A DNA stretch of 64,000 bases from Polycyclovorans sp002706265 (GCA_963973915.1 CAXBBM010000006.1:153662-217661); one strand, 5' to 3'. Shown: positions 8,731 through 16,247, counted from the first letter of the stretch. Notes: a model not told the origin generated them from the sequence alone. A program made the numbers and translations.

Positions 8731-9966
8731 ATGGCCGCTTCCCCGCAGTTCGATCTGATCGTTTTTGGTGCAACCAGCTTCGTCGGGCAAATCCTGACCC
8801 GCCATCTGTTCGACCGCCACGGCACTGACGAGGGCGTGCGCTGGGCGTTGGCGGGGCGCTCCGAGCCCAAGCTGGCGCAGCTGCGCGCGACCCTGGGGGC
8901 GGGCGCCGAAGCGCTGCAGCTGATCGTCGCCGACGCGCGAAACCCCGAGGCCATGCGCGATCTCTGTGCGCAGACCCGGGTGGTGGTTTCCACCGTTGGC
9001 CCCTACGCCCTGTACGGCAGCGAACTGGTGGCCGCCTGCGCCGCCACCGGCACCGACTACTGTGACCTGACCGGCGAGGTGCAATGGATACACCGGATGA
9101 TCGCGCAGCACGAGGCCACCGCAAAAGCCTCCGGCGCGCGCATCGTGCATTGCTGTGGCTTCGATTCCATTCCCTCCGATCTGGGCGTGCACCACCTGCA
9201 GTCGGCGAGTCGCGAGCGTTTCGGCGCCCCGGCCGAGCGCGTCAAGCTGCGCATCAACGCCCTGCGCGGCGGTGCCTCTGGCGGCACCGTCGCCAGCCTC
9301 ATGAACGTGATGAAGGAAGTGGCAGCCGACCCAAGCCTGCGCGGCATCCTGAGCGATCCCTATGCCCTGGCGCCCACCGAGGGCGACGCCCGCCCGGCCC
9401 GCCAGCCCAACGTGCAGTTGGGCGAATTCGATGCCGAGATCAAGGCCTGGCTGGCGCCCTTTGTCATGGCGGCCATCAACACCCGCATCGTGCATCGCTC
9501 CAATCTGCTCAGCGGTTTCGCCTATGGGCAAGGCTTTGTCTACGACGAGGCCCTGACCACCGGGCCGGGCCTGAAAGGACAGTTCAAGGCCAATGCCGTG
9601 GCCCTGGCGGTGGGCGGTTTCGTGGGGCTGTCTGCGCTGCGCCCCAGCCGTGCGCTGCTGGAGCGTTTCGTGGTGCCCAAGCCGGGCGAAGGGCCCAGCC
9701 CCGAGGCCCAGCAGAAGGGTTATTTCGATTTCCGCTTTTATGGCCGCACAGCGGGCGGCGACACCGTGGTCACCAAAGTGACCGGCGACCGCGATCCCGG
9801 CTATGGCTCTACCGGCAAGATGCTTGGTGAAGCGGCCGTTTGCCTGGCACGCGATGTCGACAGATCAAAGGTCGGCGGCGGCTTCTGGACCCCCGCCACC
9901 GCCCTGGGTGACGCCCTCATCGAGCGGCTGGTCGCCCACTCGGGCCTGACCTTTGAGGTGTTGTAA
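8731..9966 (+). CDS. Saccharopine dehydrogenase-like (trans-acting enoyl reductase family) protein
   Basis: 411 residues. N-terminal NAD(P)-binding Rossmann fold FDLIVFGATSFVGQILTRHL (about 6-26), then VVVSTVGPYALYGSELVAACA and TDYCDLTGEVQWIHRMI, which are the hallmark blocks of saccharopine dehydrogenase-like reductases related to mycobacterial trans-acting enoyl reductase. IVHCCGFDSIPSDLG is also conserved in that group. A lipid or polyketide substrate is more likely than saccharopine. Start ATG 8731 follows GGAG at a good distance. It is the last chromosomal gene before the integron cassettes. Confidence 0.85.
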   Translation: MAASPQFDLIVFGATSFVGQILTRHLFDRHGTDEGVRWALAGRSEPKLAQLRATLGAGAEALQLIVADARNPEAMRDLCAQTRVVVSTVGPYALYGSELVAACAATGTDYCDLTGEVQWIHRMIAQHEATAKASGARIVHCCGFDSIPSDLGVHHLQSASRERFGAPAERVKLRINALRGGASGGTVASLMNVMKEVAADPSLRGILSDPYALAPTEGDARPARQPNVQLGEFDAEIKAWLAPFVMAAINTRIVHRSNLLSGFAYGQGFVYDEALTTGPGLKGQFKANAVALAVGGFVGLSALRPSRALLERFVVPKPGEGPSPEAQQKGYFDFRFYGRTAGGDTVVTKVTGDRDPGYGSTGKMLGEAAVCLARDVDRSKVGGGFWTPATALGDALIERLVAHSGLTFEVL

Positions 9967-10124
9967 TGCCCAGATCACCGGAGTTCGACAGCTAAACGCG
10001 CAAATGATTGTTCTCATGAGGCATGAGTTTTCAACGTGCAACTACCCCGAGTTCCGCAGCCAATCCGATAAGTGCTTGATTGTGTCAGGTCCCGGATGAC
10101 TAACCACTCGACGCCGAAAGTGAT
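9967..10124. other. Boundary segment between the chromosome and the last integron cassette
   Basis: No open frame of meaningful length. It is visibly less GC-rich than the gene at 8731-9966 and lies just beyond the last attC, so it may be the remnant of a decayed cassette. Confidence 0.4.
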
Positions 10125-10184
10125 GCCGAACGCCTGAATTAAGCCGCGCCGCGAAGCGGCGTCGGCTTGAATGAACTGTTGGGC
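10125..10184 (-). other. attC of cassette 5 (60 bp)
   Basis: Read on the - strand it runs from GCCCAAC to GTTCGGC, with arms AGTTCATTCAAGCCGACG and CGGCTTAATTCAGGC around a GCCGCTTCGCGGC hairpin core. The second core site has a C in place of the first purine. It ends the restriction-modification cassette; the methyltransferase stop codon lies one base away from its edge. Confidence 0.9.
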
Positions 10185-10185
10185 T

Positions 10186-11319
10186 TCACGCTTTCTGGAT
10201 CAGGAAAAGAAACTCTTTATTCGGCGCCTCGGCATCTCGCACCCATTCATTCGTCCAGCGCATGTCCGCCATAACGTTGCGGCGGTAGTCAACTTCCACA
10301 GCTTCGAGCAGCCGACCGTTCTCATTGATGACTCGATTGAGCTCCTCTGCTGTTGCCCGCCCCCCCGAGCTATAGGAGAGCAGGACGTGCTTCGCGCGAA
10401 TAGATGCCAATGCACTTCGAATAGCTTCGACGGCGATCAGTTGGCCTGACTCGTTCCGCCGAAATTCTTCAAAAACAGATGCAGAAAGACTGTCTGAGGT
10501 GTCCATTCGTCGCTTGGATTTACCAAATGTGGGTGGTTGATCGTTCAACACCACAGAGGTCCAGACATGGTAATAGGCACCGTAGCGCACTCGCGAGGGA
10601 GGCATTTTCTCGTTGTTTGATCCATAGGGCGGATCCAAGTACGCGAGATCTACTTCGATATTTGGAACAAGATCAAAAATGTCGCCTTGGTGGACTGAAT
10701 GTGCTGCGGTCTTAGGTAGCAGCGAAGGAACTTTGAGAAGAAGTTGCTTGTACGACCTCGGAGACCATTCATTCAGGTATGACGCGTAATGTCCTAGCGT
10801 GTTATCCACCTCGTCCAAAGCGCGGATTAAGCTGGTCAGAAGGACTGCTCTCTCAACGGGACTAATCTGTAGGCGATCAATTTCTGCTCGAACCGCGTCC
10901 AGCTTTCGCGTGTTTTGGCGCTGCCAGGGCTTCTTCAGTCCATCAGCCCCAATCGAACGCCCATTGCCTGGGTCGCCGCCGTATTGTTCGGTAAACCAGC
11001 CATCTAGAGGCGCAAGCCCATTCAGGTGCGCAATCATTGGCGCATAGTGACTTTTGGTGTGTTCGTTCAAGAGATAGCACGACGCGAAGACCGCAGACCA
11101 AGCAGCGATATCATTTGCGGCAACCGTATAGCCACTTTGTGCAAAGGCTTGCGATACGCGAGTTGTTCCGGCAAAAGCGTCTAGCACTGTTCTTGGGTTC
11201 ACCTTCCTCGCCAATGACAGTATGTGAGGAAGCAATTTCTGCTTTGACCCTGCATACTTGATACCCTCTGTGCTTGGGACATCAACTACCGTTTCGCCGA
11301 ATAGATCTATGGCTTCCAT
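10186..11319 (-). CDS. D12-class DNA adenine N6-methyltransferase (cassette 5)
   Basis: 377 residues. It should transfer a methyl group from S-adenosylmethionine to N6 of adenine at a specific DNA site. Motif X is KYAGSKQKLLPHI (21-33), motif I is VLDAFAGTTRVSQAF (45-59), and the catalytic motif IV is DLAYLDPPYGSN with DPPY at 229-232, the order X-I-IV typical of D12/Dam-like enzymes. A long middle segment (about 85-205) would be the target-recognition region. ATG 11319 lies one base past the stop of the upstream gene, so both are co-transcribed. Together they look like a type II restriction-modification system inside one integron cassette. Confidence 0.88.
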   Translation of the reverse strand: MEAIDLFGETVVDVPSTEGIKYAGSKQKLLPHILSLARKVNPRTVLDAFAGTTRVSQAFAQSGYTVAANDIAAWSAVFASCYLLNEHTKSHYAPMIAHLNGLAPLDGWFTEQYGGDPGNGRSIGADGLKKPWQRQNTRKLDAVRAEIDRLQISPVERAVLLTSLIRALDEVDNTLGHYASYLNEWSPRSYKQLLLKVPSLLPKTAAHSVHQGDIFDLVPNIEVDLAYLDPPYGSNNEKMPPSRVRYGAYYHVWTSVVLNDQPPTFGKSKRRMDTSDSLSASVFEEFRRNESGQLIAVEAIRSALASIRAKHVLLSYSSGGRATAEELNRVINENGRLLEAVEVDYRRNVMADMRWTNEWVRDAEAPNKEFLFLIQKA

Positions 11320-11320
11320 A

Positions 11321-12157
11321 TCAACTCAGGTTTGATTTTTTTTTCTGTGCATCGATGTCGCATTTCAGCTCCTCAAGCGCGGCTTCATGCCCAACTGAGG
11401 TGGACAACAGCGCGTGCGAGAAAAGCTTTACAAGAATTGGATTTTGTGTGTATGTAATCCACCCGCCCGTAACACTGGTGAAGTACTTTAAGCCATTCCT
11501 TGTGTGTGTCCAAAGTCCACGTTGAAGGGCGTTTGCGGTACCGCTGCCATAGCGAACTTCACAGACGTAATCCCCTTCACTGTCATAAAAGCGATAGACG
11601 GGATGCTTTCGACCTTTTCCTTCGCATTCATAGATGACTCTGGCAACGCTTTGCATAGCCATCTCGTGATCAAACACGAGCACGTTGCACCGCTGCTTCT
11701 TTTCGTCATAAATGAGCGGCAATACATTTAATCCGCTGAAGTCTGAGAAAACGGGATCAGCCCAAAGCTTCGCAATTGCGCTTTTCCCTTCAATGATTTT
11801 GCCCATCTGTTCAAGCTTGGGGAACATCAAAAATTTCTTGTCTGTCGAGAGCTGTAGCGGACCGTCACCATAAGCCTTGAGGCTGACAGGAAATTCATCC
11901 TTGGTAATCTCATTGATGATCTTAATGTCTTCTTCGTGCTCTTTGGCTCGATATAGATCTTTCCCAACATGGATTGATTTGAAATCGTACATGTATTGAT
12001 TAATGAACTCTGCTATTGCGATTTCAGCTAAATCACCGTGCGTCTTGTTTCCGATAAGTCGCATCGTGAAGATGTTACTTAGAGTCGTCGTGATGAGGTG
12101 AGGATTCTTGGCGATCAACAGTTTGAAGCGAGTGGCGAATTCTTTGTAGGGCGTCAT
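11321..12157 (-). CDS. Probable type II restriction endonuclease (cassette 5)
   Basis: 278 residues, no recognised family. It is placed directly before and coupled to an adenine methyltransferase, the usual arrangement of a restriction-modification pair. Residues 70-95 read RAKEHEEDIKIINEITKDEF then PVSLKAYG: Asp77 followed 15-17 residues later by Ser-Leu-Lys (92-94) resembles a PD-(D/E)xK nuclease core with Ser replacing the second acid, and GDLAEIAIAEFI (41-52) could supply the helix glutamate. The C-terminal half (TGGWITYTQNP) may bind DNA. Assignment as endonuclease is inference from context plus this weak motif. Confidence 0.6.
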   Translation of the reverse strand: MTPYKEFATRFKLLIAKNPHLITTTLSNIFTMRLIGNKTHGDLAEIAIAEFINQYMYDFKSIHVGKDLYRAKEHEEDIKIINEITKDEFPVSLKAYGDGPLQLSTDKKFLMFPKLEQMGKIIEGKSAIAKLWADPVFSDFSGLNVLPLIYDEKKQRCNVLVFDHEMAMQSVARVIYECEGKGRKHPVYRFYDSEGDYVCEVRYGSGTANALQRGLWTHTRNGLKYFTSVTGGWITYTQNPILVKLFSHALLSTSVGHEAALEELKCDIDAQKKKSNLS

Positions 12158-12209
12158 GAGTTACGGTCTTTAGTTTGCGTGGATGTGTGGGGGCGAGCGT
12201 ATCTGTGAG

Positions 12210-12269
12210 GCCCAACGCCTGAGTTAAGGGGTGCCGCGAAGCGGCATCCCCTTGAGCGAATTGTTAGGC
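12210..12269 (-). other. attC of cassette 4 (60 bp)
   Basis: On the - strand it runs GCCTAAC...GTTGGGC, with arms AATTCGCTCAAGGGGATG and CACCCCTTAACTCAGGC around GCCGCTTCGCGGC. Both core sites fit RYYYAAC and GTTRRRY. It separates the membrane-protein cassette from the restriction-modification cassette. Confidence 0.93.
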
Positions 12270-12284
12270 CACACGGGCCGGGGC

Positions 12285-12683
12285 CTAGCCACGGAGGGGG
12301 CCTGGAATGTAGTCCGGTGGCTTTCGGGCCGCTCTTACCGCCAGGTAGTGAGCGAACACCGCAATTGGTAGGCCGTACAGCGCGAACAATCCGATCATGG
12401 GAATGCCCCCGATGGGATGCGTAGCGGCAGATATGAGTAGAGCAGAGACCACCGTCGAAGTGTAGTTAGCCCAGCCGACGCTCAGCAGGCTCGCATGGAT
12501 AGGAGCTGCAATAAGCAACACAACAAATGCCCCAACAAAGAACGACAAAAAAAGAGCGCCCACAAGCGCAACGGGATCTGCAGACAACACGAGGCTCCCT
12601 AGAACGCTCACCGAGAAAGACCCGGCGCAGAGGGCAATGAAGTAGCTCTTGTAAGAGATCTCGGCTGCTCGAAGCAGGTCCAT
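12285..12683 (-). CDS. Small integral membrane protein (cassette 4)
   Basis: 132 residues, no family recognised. Four hydrophobic helices can be seen: about 14-34 (FIALCAGSFSVSVLGSLVL), 38-60, 66-88 and 92-115, followed by a short basic tail ending RKPPDYIPGPLRG. The ATG lies three bases beyond the GTTAGGC core site of the cassette, so there is almost no leader; only the AGG of the core itself could act as a ribosome-binding site. Function unknown, as is common for integron cassette products. Confidence 0.7.
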   Translation of the reverse strand: MDLLRAAEISYKSYFIALCAGSFSVSVLGSLVLSADPVALVGALFLSFFVGAFVVLLIAAPIHASLLSVGWANYTSTVVSALLISAATHPIGGIPMIGLFALYGLPIAVFAHYLAVRAARKPPDYIPGPLRG

Positions 12684-12686
12684 CTG

Positions 12687-12770
12687 GCCTAACGACGCGC
12701 TAAACGGCGCGAAAGAAGTGAGCGTCCGAGGCCACGTATTTTGTGGCCGATTTTGAGCGCCTTGTTAGCA
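12687..12770 (-). other. attC of cassette 3 (84 bp)
   Basis: On the - strand it starts TGCTAAC and ends GTTAGGC, with an inner stem GGCCACAAAATACGTGGCC and outer arms AAGGCGCTC and GCGCGTC. The first core has T instead of R. It is the longest attC here. Confidence 0.85.
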
Positions 12771-12776
12771 TTCTGC

Positions 12777-13574
12777 TTACCATAGGTACATACTTGACTT
12801 CTTATTGAGAATCTTCAGCTCGAACGATTCTGCACATGCGCCGCCTGCTAAGCCGTAGCAGACATGCAAAGGCAATAGGTGCTCTTCTCGAGGGTGGCAA
12901 AACCGAGCACCCGGCGCTTTTACCCATTCACACAATCTTTGTTTTCTTTCTTCTTCAGAGATATTTGTGTTTGAACAAGTATCCAATAACCAAGACTCAA
13001 ATGCTTCATTCAAATCTTTTGACTCCGTAGTTTCTGGAGTAAAAAAGGCCTTCATATTGTGAAAAGAAAATCCTGACCCTATTAAAAGTAAATCTTCATA
13101 GTCTAAGCCCTGTAGCGCCTGACCAATACTAATATGCTCGGCAGGACTTAAGTTATTCAGAAGCGACAACTGAATACAAGGAATATCAGCATCTGGGTAC
13201 ATTATTTTTAGCGGTATGAACAAACCGTGATCAAAGCCCCTTTGTTTATCGAGATTGCAAGCAATGCCAACACGCTCTAGCTTTTCGTGGATTTTATTTG
13301 CAAGCAGTGCCTCGCCCTTGCAGGGATAGGTAATACTGTAAGATTCTTCTGGAAATCCATAATAATCATATATAAGCGATGGGCTCTCGCCAGCAGTAAT
13401 TGTTGGCAATTTCTCTTCCCAATGTGCACTCACAACCACAATGGCCGATGGTTTACGCAATAAAGATGTTATGCTTTTTAAGCAATCAACCATTTCTGTA
13501 TGCCCAGCATCACCCAAAAGAGGCATTGGCCCGCCGCCATGCGACAAGAACAATATTTGAGGTTTAGAGCTCAT
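12777..13574 (-). CDS. Class III extradiol ring-cleavage dioxygenase homologue, LigB/DODA type (cassette 3)
   Basis: 265 residues. Family members are metal-dependent dioxygenases that open catechol-type rings (DODA, YgiD). Metal-ligand blocks are in place: LSHGGGP (His12), SAHWEE (His51), GFDHGLFIPL (His116) and HPREEHLLPLHV (His227, His232). Length is normal for the family. The gene is far more AT-rich than the chromosome, with many AAA/ATT/AAT codons. It has its own ribosome-binding site (AAGGAAG, 8 bases before ATG 13574), unlike some other cassettes. The physiological substrate is unknown. Confidence 0.85.
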   Translation of the reverse strand: MSSKPQILFLSHGGGPMPLLGDAGHTEMVDCLKSITSLLRKPSAIVVVSAHWEEKLPTITAGESPSLIYDYYGFPEESYSITYPCKGEALLANKIHEKLERVGIACNLDKQRGFDHGLFIPLKIMYPDADIPCIQLSLLNNLSPAEHISIGQALQGLDYEDLLLIGSGFSFHNMKAFFTPETTESKDLNEAFESWLLDTCSNTNISEEERKQRLCEWVKAPGARFCHPREEHLLPLHVCYGLAGGACAESFELKILNKKSSMYLW

Positions 13575-13596
13575 AATGACTTCCTTATTTGGTAAA

Positions 13597-13664
13597 TGCT
13601 AACGCCTCAGCTAAGCCGCGGGCCCGCCGGAGGCGGGACCGTCGGCTTGAGCGCCTAGTTGGAC
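13597..13664 (-). other. attC of cassette 2 (about 68 bp)
   Basis: On the - strand it starts GTCCAAC and ends GTTAGCA, with arms TAGGCGCTCAAGCCGACGG and GCGGCTTAGCTGAGGC around a GC-rich hairpin (CCCGCCTCCGGCGGG). The coding region of the cassette 2 gene runs into it: the TAG stop lies in the distal arm. Confidence 0.9.
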
Positions 13665-14132
13665 CTTACCTGCGCGTATGAGGTCTATTGCTTGAAGATC
13701 TACTGAGAGTGCTTGACGCTCCTTTTCAAGAATAGGACGCCATTTTTCATAGGCAGCTCGTCCCGCCTTATATTCAGCCGCATAGGTGCTGGGGTCGGCC
13801 GCTTTATCTACTGACGTGAGATCAAATCCGACTCTCTCTGAGCCTATACCTTCTTGCCAATCTGCTAGAGACATATACGCCTCGACAAGATGTTTCATTA
13901 ACGTTGGATCGCTTACTGAAACGATCTTGTACTGAAGTGCCTTCTTGATTGTTTCTTTTGGGTAAGGCAACTGCGCTGCATCAAAAACACAGAGCGGTGG
14001 CGGCGAGGCCAGCTCCAACGTCTCCCCGAACTTGCTGATGACCTCTAATACAAAATTTTCTGAGAGCGCGACAGGACCTTCTGGTTTTTGCCGAGGCTTC
14101 TGCCCGAATAACTTTCGGAATTTTTCAAACAT
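13611..14132 (-). CDS. Hypothetical protein of cassette 2
   Basis: 173 residues, no family recognised. The N-terminus is short and basic (MFEKFRKLFGQKPRQKPEG), the rest is predicted mostly helical with no membrane segment. The block ETIKKALQYKIVSVSDPTLMKHLVEAYMSLADWQ looks like helical repeats. The last dozen residues (GAQADGPASGGPAA) are translated from the attC hairpin itself. ATG 14132 is preferred over the longer frame to 14174 because GGAG lies five bases ahead and the longer version would start inside the previous attC. Confidence 0.65.
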   Translation of the reverse strand: MFEKFRKLFGQKPRQKPEGPVALSENFVLEVISKFGETLELASPPPLCVFDAAQLPYPKETIKKALQYKIVSVSDPTLMKHLVEAYMSLADWQEGIGSERVGFDLTSVDKAADPSTYAAEYKAGRAAYEKWRPILEKERQALSVDLQAIDLIRAGKVQLGAQADGPASGGPAA

Positions 14133-14158
14133 GGGGTCTCCGGCGGCTTGCTTGTAAG

Positions 14159-14236
14159 GTCCAACGCCTCGCATCAGCCGCGGATTTGCCGCAGCGAAGC
14201 GAAGGCAAATACGTCGGCTGGATGCACTTGTTGGAC
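14159..14236 (-). other. attC of cassette 1 (78 bp)
   Basis: On the - strand it starts GTCCAAC and ends GTTGGAC, so its two core sites are perfect reverse complements. Arms AAGTGCATCCAGCCGACG and CGGCTGATGCGAGGC surround a TTTGCC...GGCAAA stem with a CGCTTCGC centre. Confidence 0.92.
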
Positions 14237-14240
14237 CCGC

Positions 14241-14666
14241 TCATGACCCGAGATACCTTTTGAAGTACCCGGCCTTGGTGGAGTAACCCAATGCGAGATA
14301 GAAATCTGCCGCACCGGCAGTTGCCAGCGAAGCGAGCTTACAGCCGCTGTTCACGGCCCATGATTCAAATGCAGCCATGAGTAACCGGCCGACGCCACTA
14401 CGACGCTCGCTGTTGAGTACAAGAATCTCGTCTACCCACGCTGTATCACCTGCCGCATAAAACGCCGAATGCTTGTAACCAGAAACATAGCCAACGAGCG
14501 TTTCGCCTTGCTCAGCAACAGCAATAAAGGAACACGGGTCCGTGAGCTTGCGCTGAAGCATGCTGATGTATGCGTCTGTACCTATCGGACTGGGAGTCGG
14601 AAACGCGCGTACCAACCCGAATAGCTGCGCCTCGTCTTTAAATTCAGCCAAGCGAGTTTTAATCAT
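14241..14666 (-). CDS. GNAT family N-acetyltransferase (cassette 1)
   Basis: 141 residues, one GNAT domain. Motif A is visible as VDEILVLNSERRSGVGRLLM (about 78-97), with the R-x-x-G-x-G acetyl-CoA pyrophosphate loop, followed by the helix AAFESWAVNSGC and ADFYLALGYSTKAGYFKRYL at the C-terminus. Such small cassette acetyltransferases can modify aminoglycosides, proteins or small metabolites; the acceptor is not predictable. This is the cassette nearest attI and so the most recently inserted. ATG 14666 lies only 8 bases past the GTTGGAC core, leaving a minimal leader. Confidence 0.85.
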   Translation of the reverse strand: MIKTRLAEFKDEAQLFGLVRAFPTPSPIGTDAYISMLQRKLTDPCSFIAVAEQGETLVGYVSGYKHSAFYAAGDTAWVDEILVLNSERRSGVGRLLMAAFESWAVNSGCKLASLATAGAADFYLALGYSTKAGYFKRYLGS

Positions 14667-14673
14667 TCTTTAG

Positions 14674-14806
14674 GTCCAACTTTGAATTAGACGAACGCCC
14701 ACGGCGCCGGTGTGTAGGCCTATCTCGAAGCGCCGCATCGTGTGCCCCCCAGGCTCTTCGATGGCAAGCTGGACACTAACTGTTTAGGCTGCCTAATATC
14801 AAGCGG
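14674..14806. promoter_or_regulatory. attI region with core site and putative integrase/cassette promoters
   Basis: The attI core (GTTGGAC on the - strand, complement of 14674-14680) joins the first cassette. Between it and the integrase ATG are about 125 bases without an open frame. A perfect 13-bp palindrome TTAGGCTGCCTAA lies at 14784-14796, ten bases before the integrase start; it could be an integrase-binding or repressor site. No convincing LexA box (CTG-N10-CAG) and no strong sigma-70 promoter for the cassettes is visible. Confidence 0.6.
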
Positions 14807-15787
14807 ATGGAAATGGTCAACCCACCGCCGCGGCTGCTGGACCGTGTGCGTGCCGCTGCGAGGGTGCGCAACATGGCGCTGCGTACCGAGCAGGCTTATG
14901 TGGACTGGATTCGGCGGTTCATTCTGTTTCACGGCAAGCGGCACCCCGATGAGATGGGCGCCGAGGAGGTTGCCGCGTTTCTGTCTCACCTCGCGATTGA
15001 TCGAAATGTGGCGGCGTCAACCCAGAATCAGGCCAAGGCGGCGTTGATTTTTTTGTATCAGAAGGTTCTTGAGCGTGATTTGCCCTGGCTCTCCGAGGTG
15101 GTGCAAGCCAAGCGGGCCAAGCGCCTGCCCGTGGTGTTGACACCCCGAGAGGTTCGGGAGCTGCTTCTGCAGCTGAGCGGTACGAACTGGCTGGTGGTGA
15201 GCCTGCTTTACGGTACCGGCATGCGCGTGCTCGAAGGCTTGAAGTTGCGCATCAAGGATATTGATTTTGAACAGCGGGCCATCACGGTTCGACAGGCCAA
15301 GGGCAACAAGGACCGTGTCACGGTGCTGCCCGAGAATCTGATTTTGCCGTTGCAGGCGCAGCTTGAGCGGGCCAGGGCGCTGCATCAGCGTGATCTCGAT
15401 CAGGGATTTGGCGCGGTTTACCTGCCTGCCGCCTATTCTGTGAAGGCCCCCAGCGCGGCCAAAAGTTGGGGGTGGCAGTATGTTTTTCCGTCGCCTGTGG
15501 GACGCTCGCGCGATCCCCGCAGCGGGGCGGAGCGTCGACACCACATTCTTCCCGAAACGATACAAAAGGCGGTGAAGCTGGCCGCTGCACGGGCCGGCAT
15601 TTCGAAGCAGGTGTCTCCGCACGTGCTGCGACATTCGTTCGCCACCCATTTGTTGCAGAGCGGCTACGACATTCGCACGGTGCAGGAGTTGCTGGGTCAC
15701 AAGGATGTGGCTACCACCATGATTTACACCCATGTGCTGAATCGCGGCGGACGCGGCGTGCTAAGCCCCTTCGATCAAATCGCTTAG
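14807..15787 (+). CDS. intI: Integron integrase IntI
   Basis: 326 residues, complete. It is a tyrosine recombinase that inserts and excises gene cassettes by attC x attI recombination. N-terminal SAM-like DNA-binding domain (about 8-95, RTEQAYVDWIRRFILFHGKR). Catalytic residues are all present: Arg140 in GTGMRVLEGLKLRIKDID, Lys165-168 in RQAKGNKDR, His272-x-x-Arg275 in PHVLRHSFATHLL, His298 in LLGHKD and Tyr307 in TMIYTHV. The block YSVKAPSAAKSWGWQYVFPS (210-229) is the IntI-specific insertion that separates it from phage integrases. It points away from the cassettes, the standard arrangement. A second in-frame ATG lies at 14813. Confidence 0.95.
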   Translation: MEMVNPPPRLLDRVRAAARVRNMALRTEQAYVDWIRRFILFHGKRHPDEMGAEEVAAFLSHLAIDRNVAASTQNQAKAALIFLYQKVLERDLPWLSEVVQAKRAKRLPVVLTPREVRELLLQLSGTNWLVVSLLYGTGMRVLEGLKLRIKDIDFEQRAITVRQAKGNKDRVTVLPENLILPLQAQLERARALHQRDLDQGFGAVYLPAAYSVKAPSAAKSWGWQYVFPSPVGRSRDPRSGAERRHHILPETIQKAVKLAAARAGISKQVSPHVLRHSFATHLLQSGYDIRTVQELLGHKDVATTMIYTHVLNRGGRGVLSPFDQIA

Positions 15788-15831
15788 AAGCGGTGTTTGC
15801 TGCCGGTCTCAGAGCAAGCTTGCCGCGCTGA

Positions 15832-16247
15832 TCAGCGGTGCAGGAAGCGGCCGCGTGCTGCGCTAAACAGGCCATCGGCAGGCTGGGTCGCCAACCATTG
15901 TTTCCATTGCTCTGCCGATTGGTCCTCGCGCAGTTCGGCTTCGTCGAAGCCCGCGGCGCGTATTTCCAGCGCCTGGTCCAGAACGACGGCCTTGCCACTG
16001 GCGCGCAGGCGGCCGTTGTACCCGAGACGCCGCAGCTGGCGGGCCTGTGAGTAGGCGCGTCCATCGGCAAAGGCGGGAAACTGCAGGGCGATGCAGTCAA
16101 TCTGCGCGAAGTGCGGCACCAGCGCCTTCACGTCGGCGTCGTTGGCCCAGCGCACGCCGCTGTGGGCCGGCACCGGCTCGGGCAGGTCGCCGCCGTCAAA
16201 CCATTGCGCGGGTTCGATCGGCGTGGTGGTCATGATGTAGAGCGCGC

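Larger units (their letters stand above)
10125..15787. mobile_element. Chromosomal integron: integrase gene, attI region and five gene cassettes
   Basis: The integrase gene (14807-15787, + strand) is followed in the opposite direction by five cassettes on the - strand. Each cassette is bounded by core sites of the GTTRRRY type and ends in an imperfect palindrome with RYYYAAC at the other end. Cassette limits, cutting after the G of the core: 1, 14165-14679; 2, 13603-14164; 3, 12693-13602; 4, 12216-12692; 5, 10131-12215. Cassette gene composition differs from the flanking chromosome, cassette 3 being strikingly AT-rich. The flanks are a saccharopine-dehydrogenase-like gene and the cysI operon. 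No transposon genes or resistance cassettes are seen, so this looks like a sedentary chromosomal integron. Confidence 0.92.

Noticed and set aside
7903..9531. 542-codon frame spanning antisense of the saccharopine-like gene and part of the hemolysin III gene
   Set aside because: Overlaps two supported genes and has no signature of its own.
14681..14806. TTGATA/TTAGTG pair as the cassette promoter Pc
   Set aside because: Spacing of 17 fits, but the -10 matches consensus too poorly to be called.
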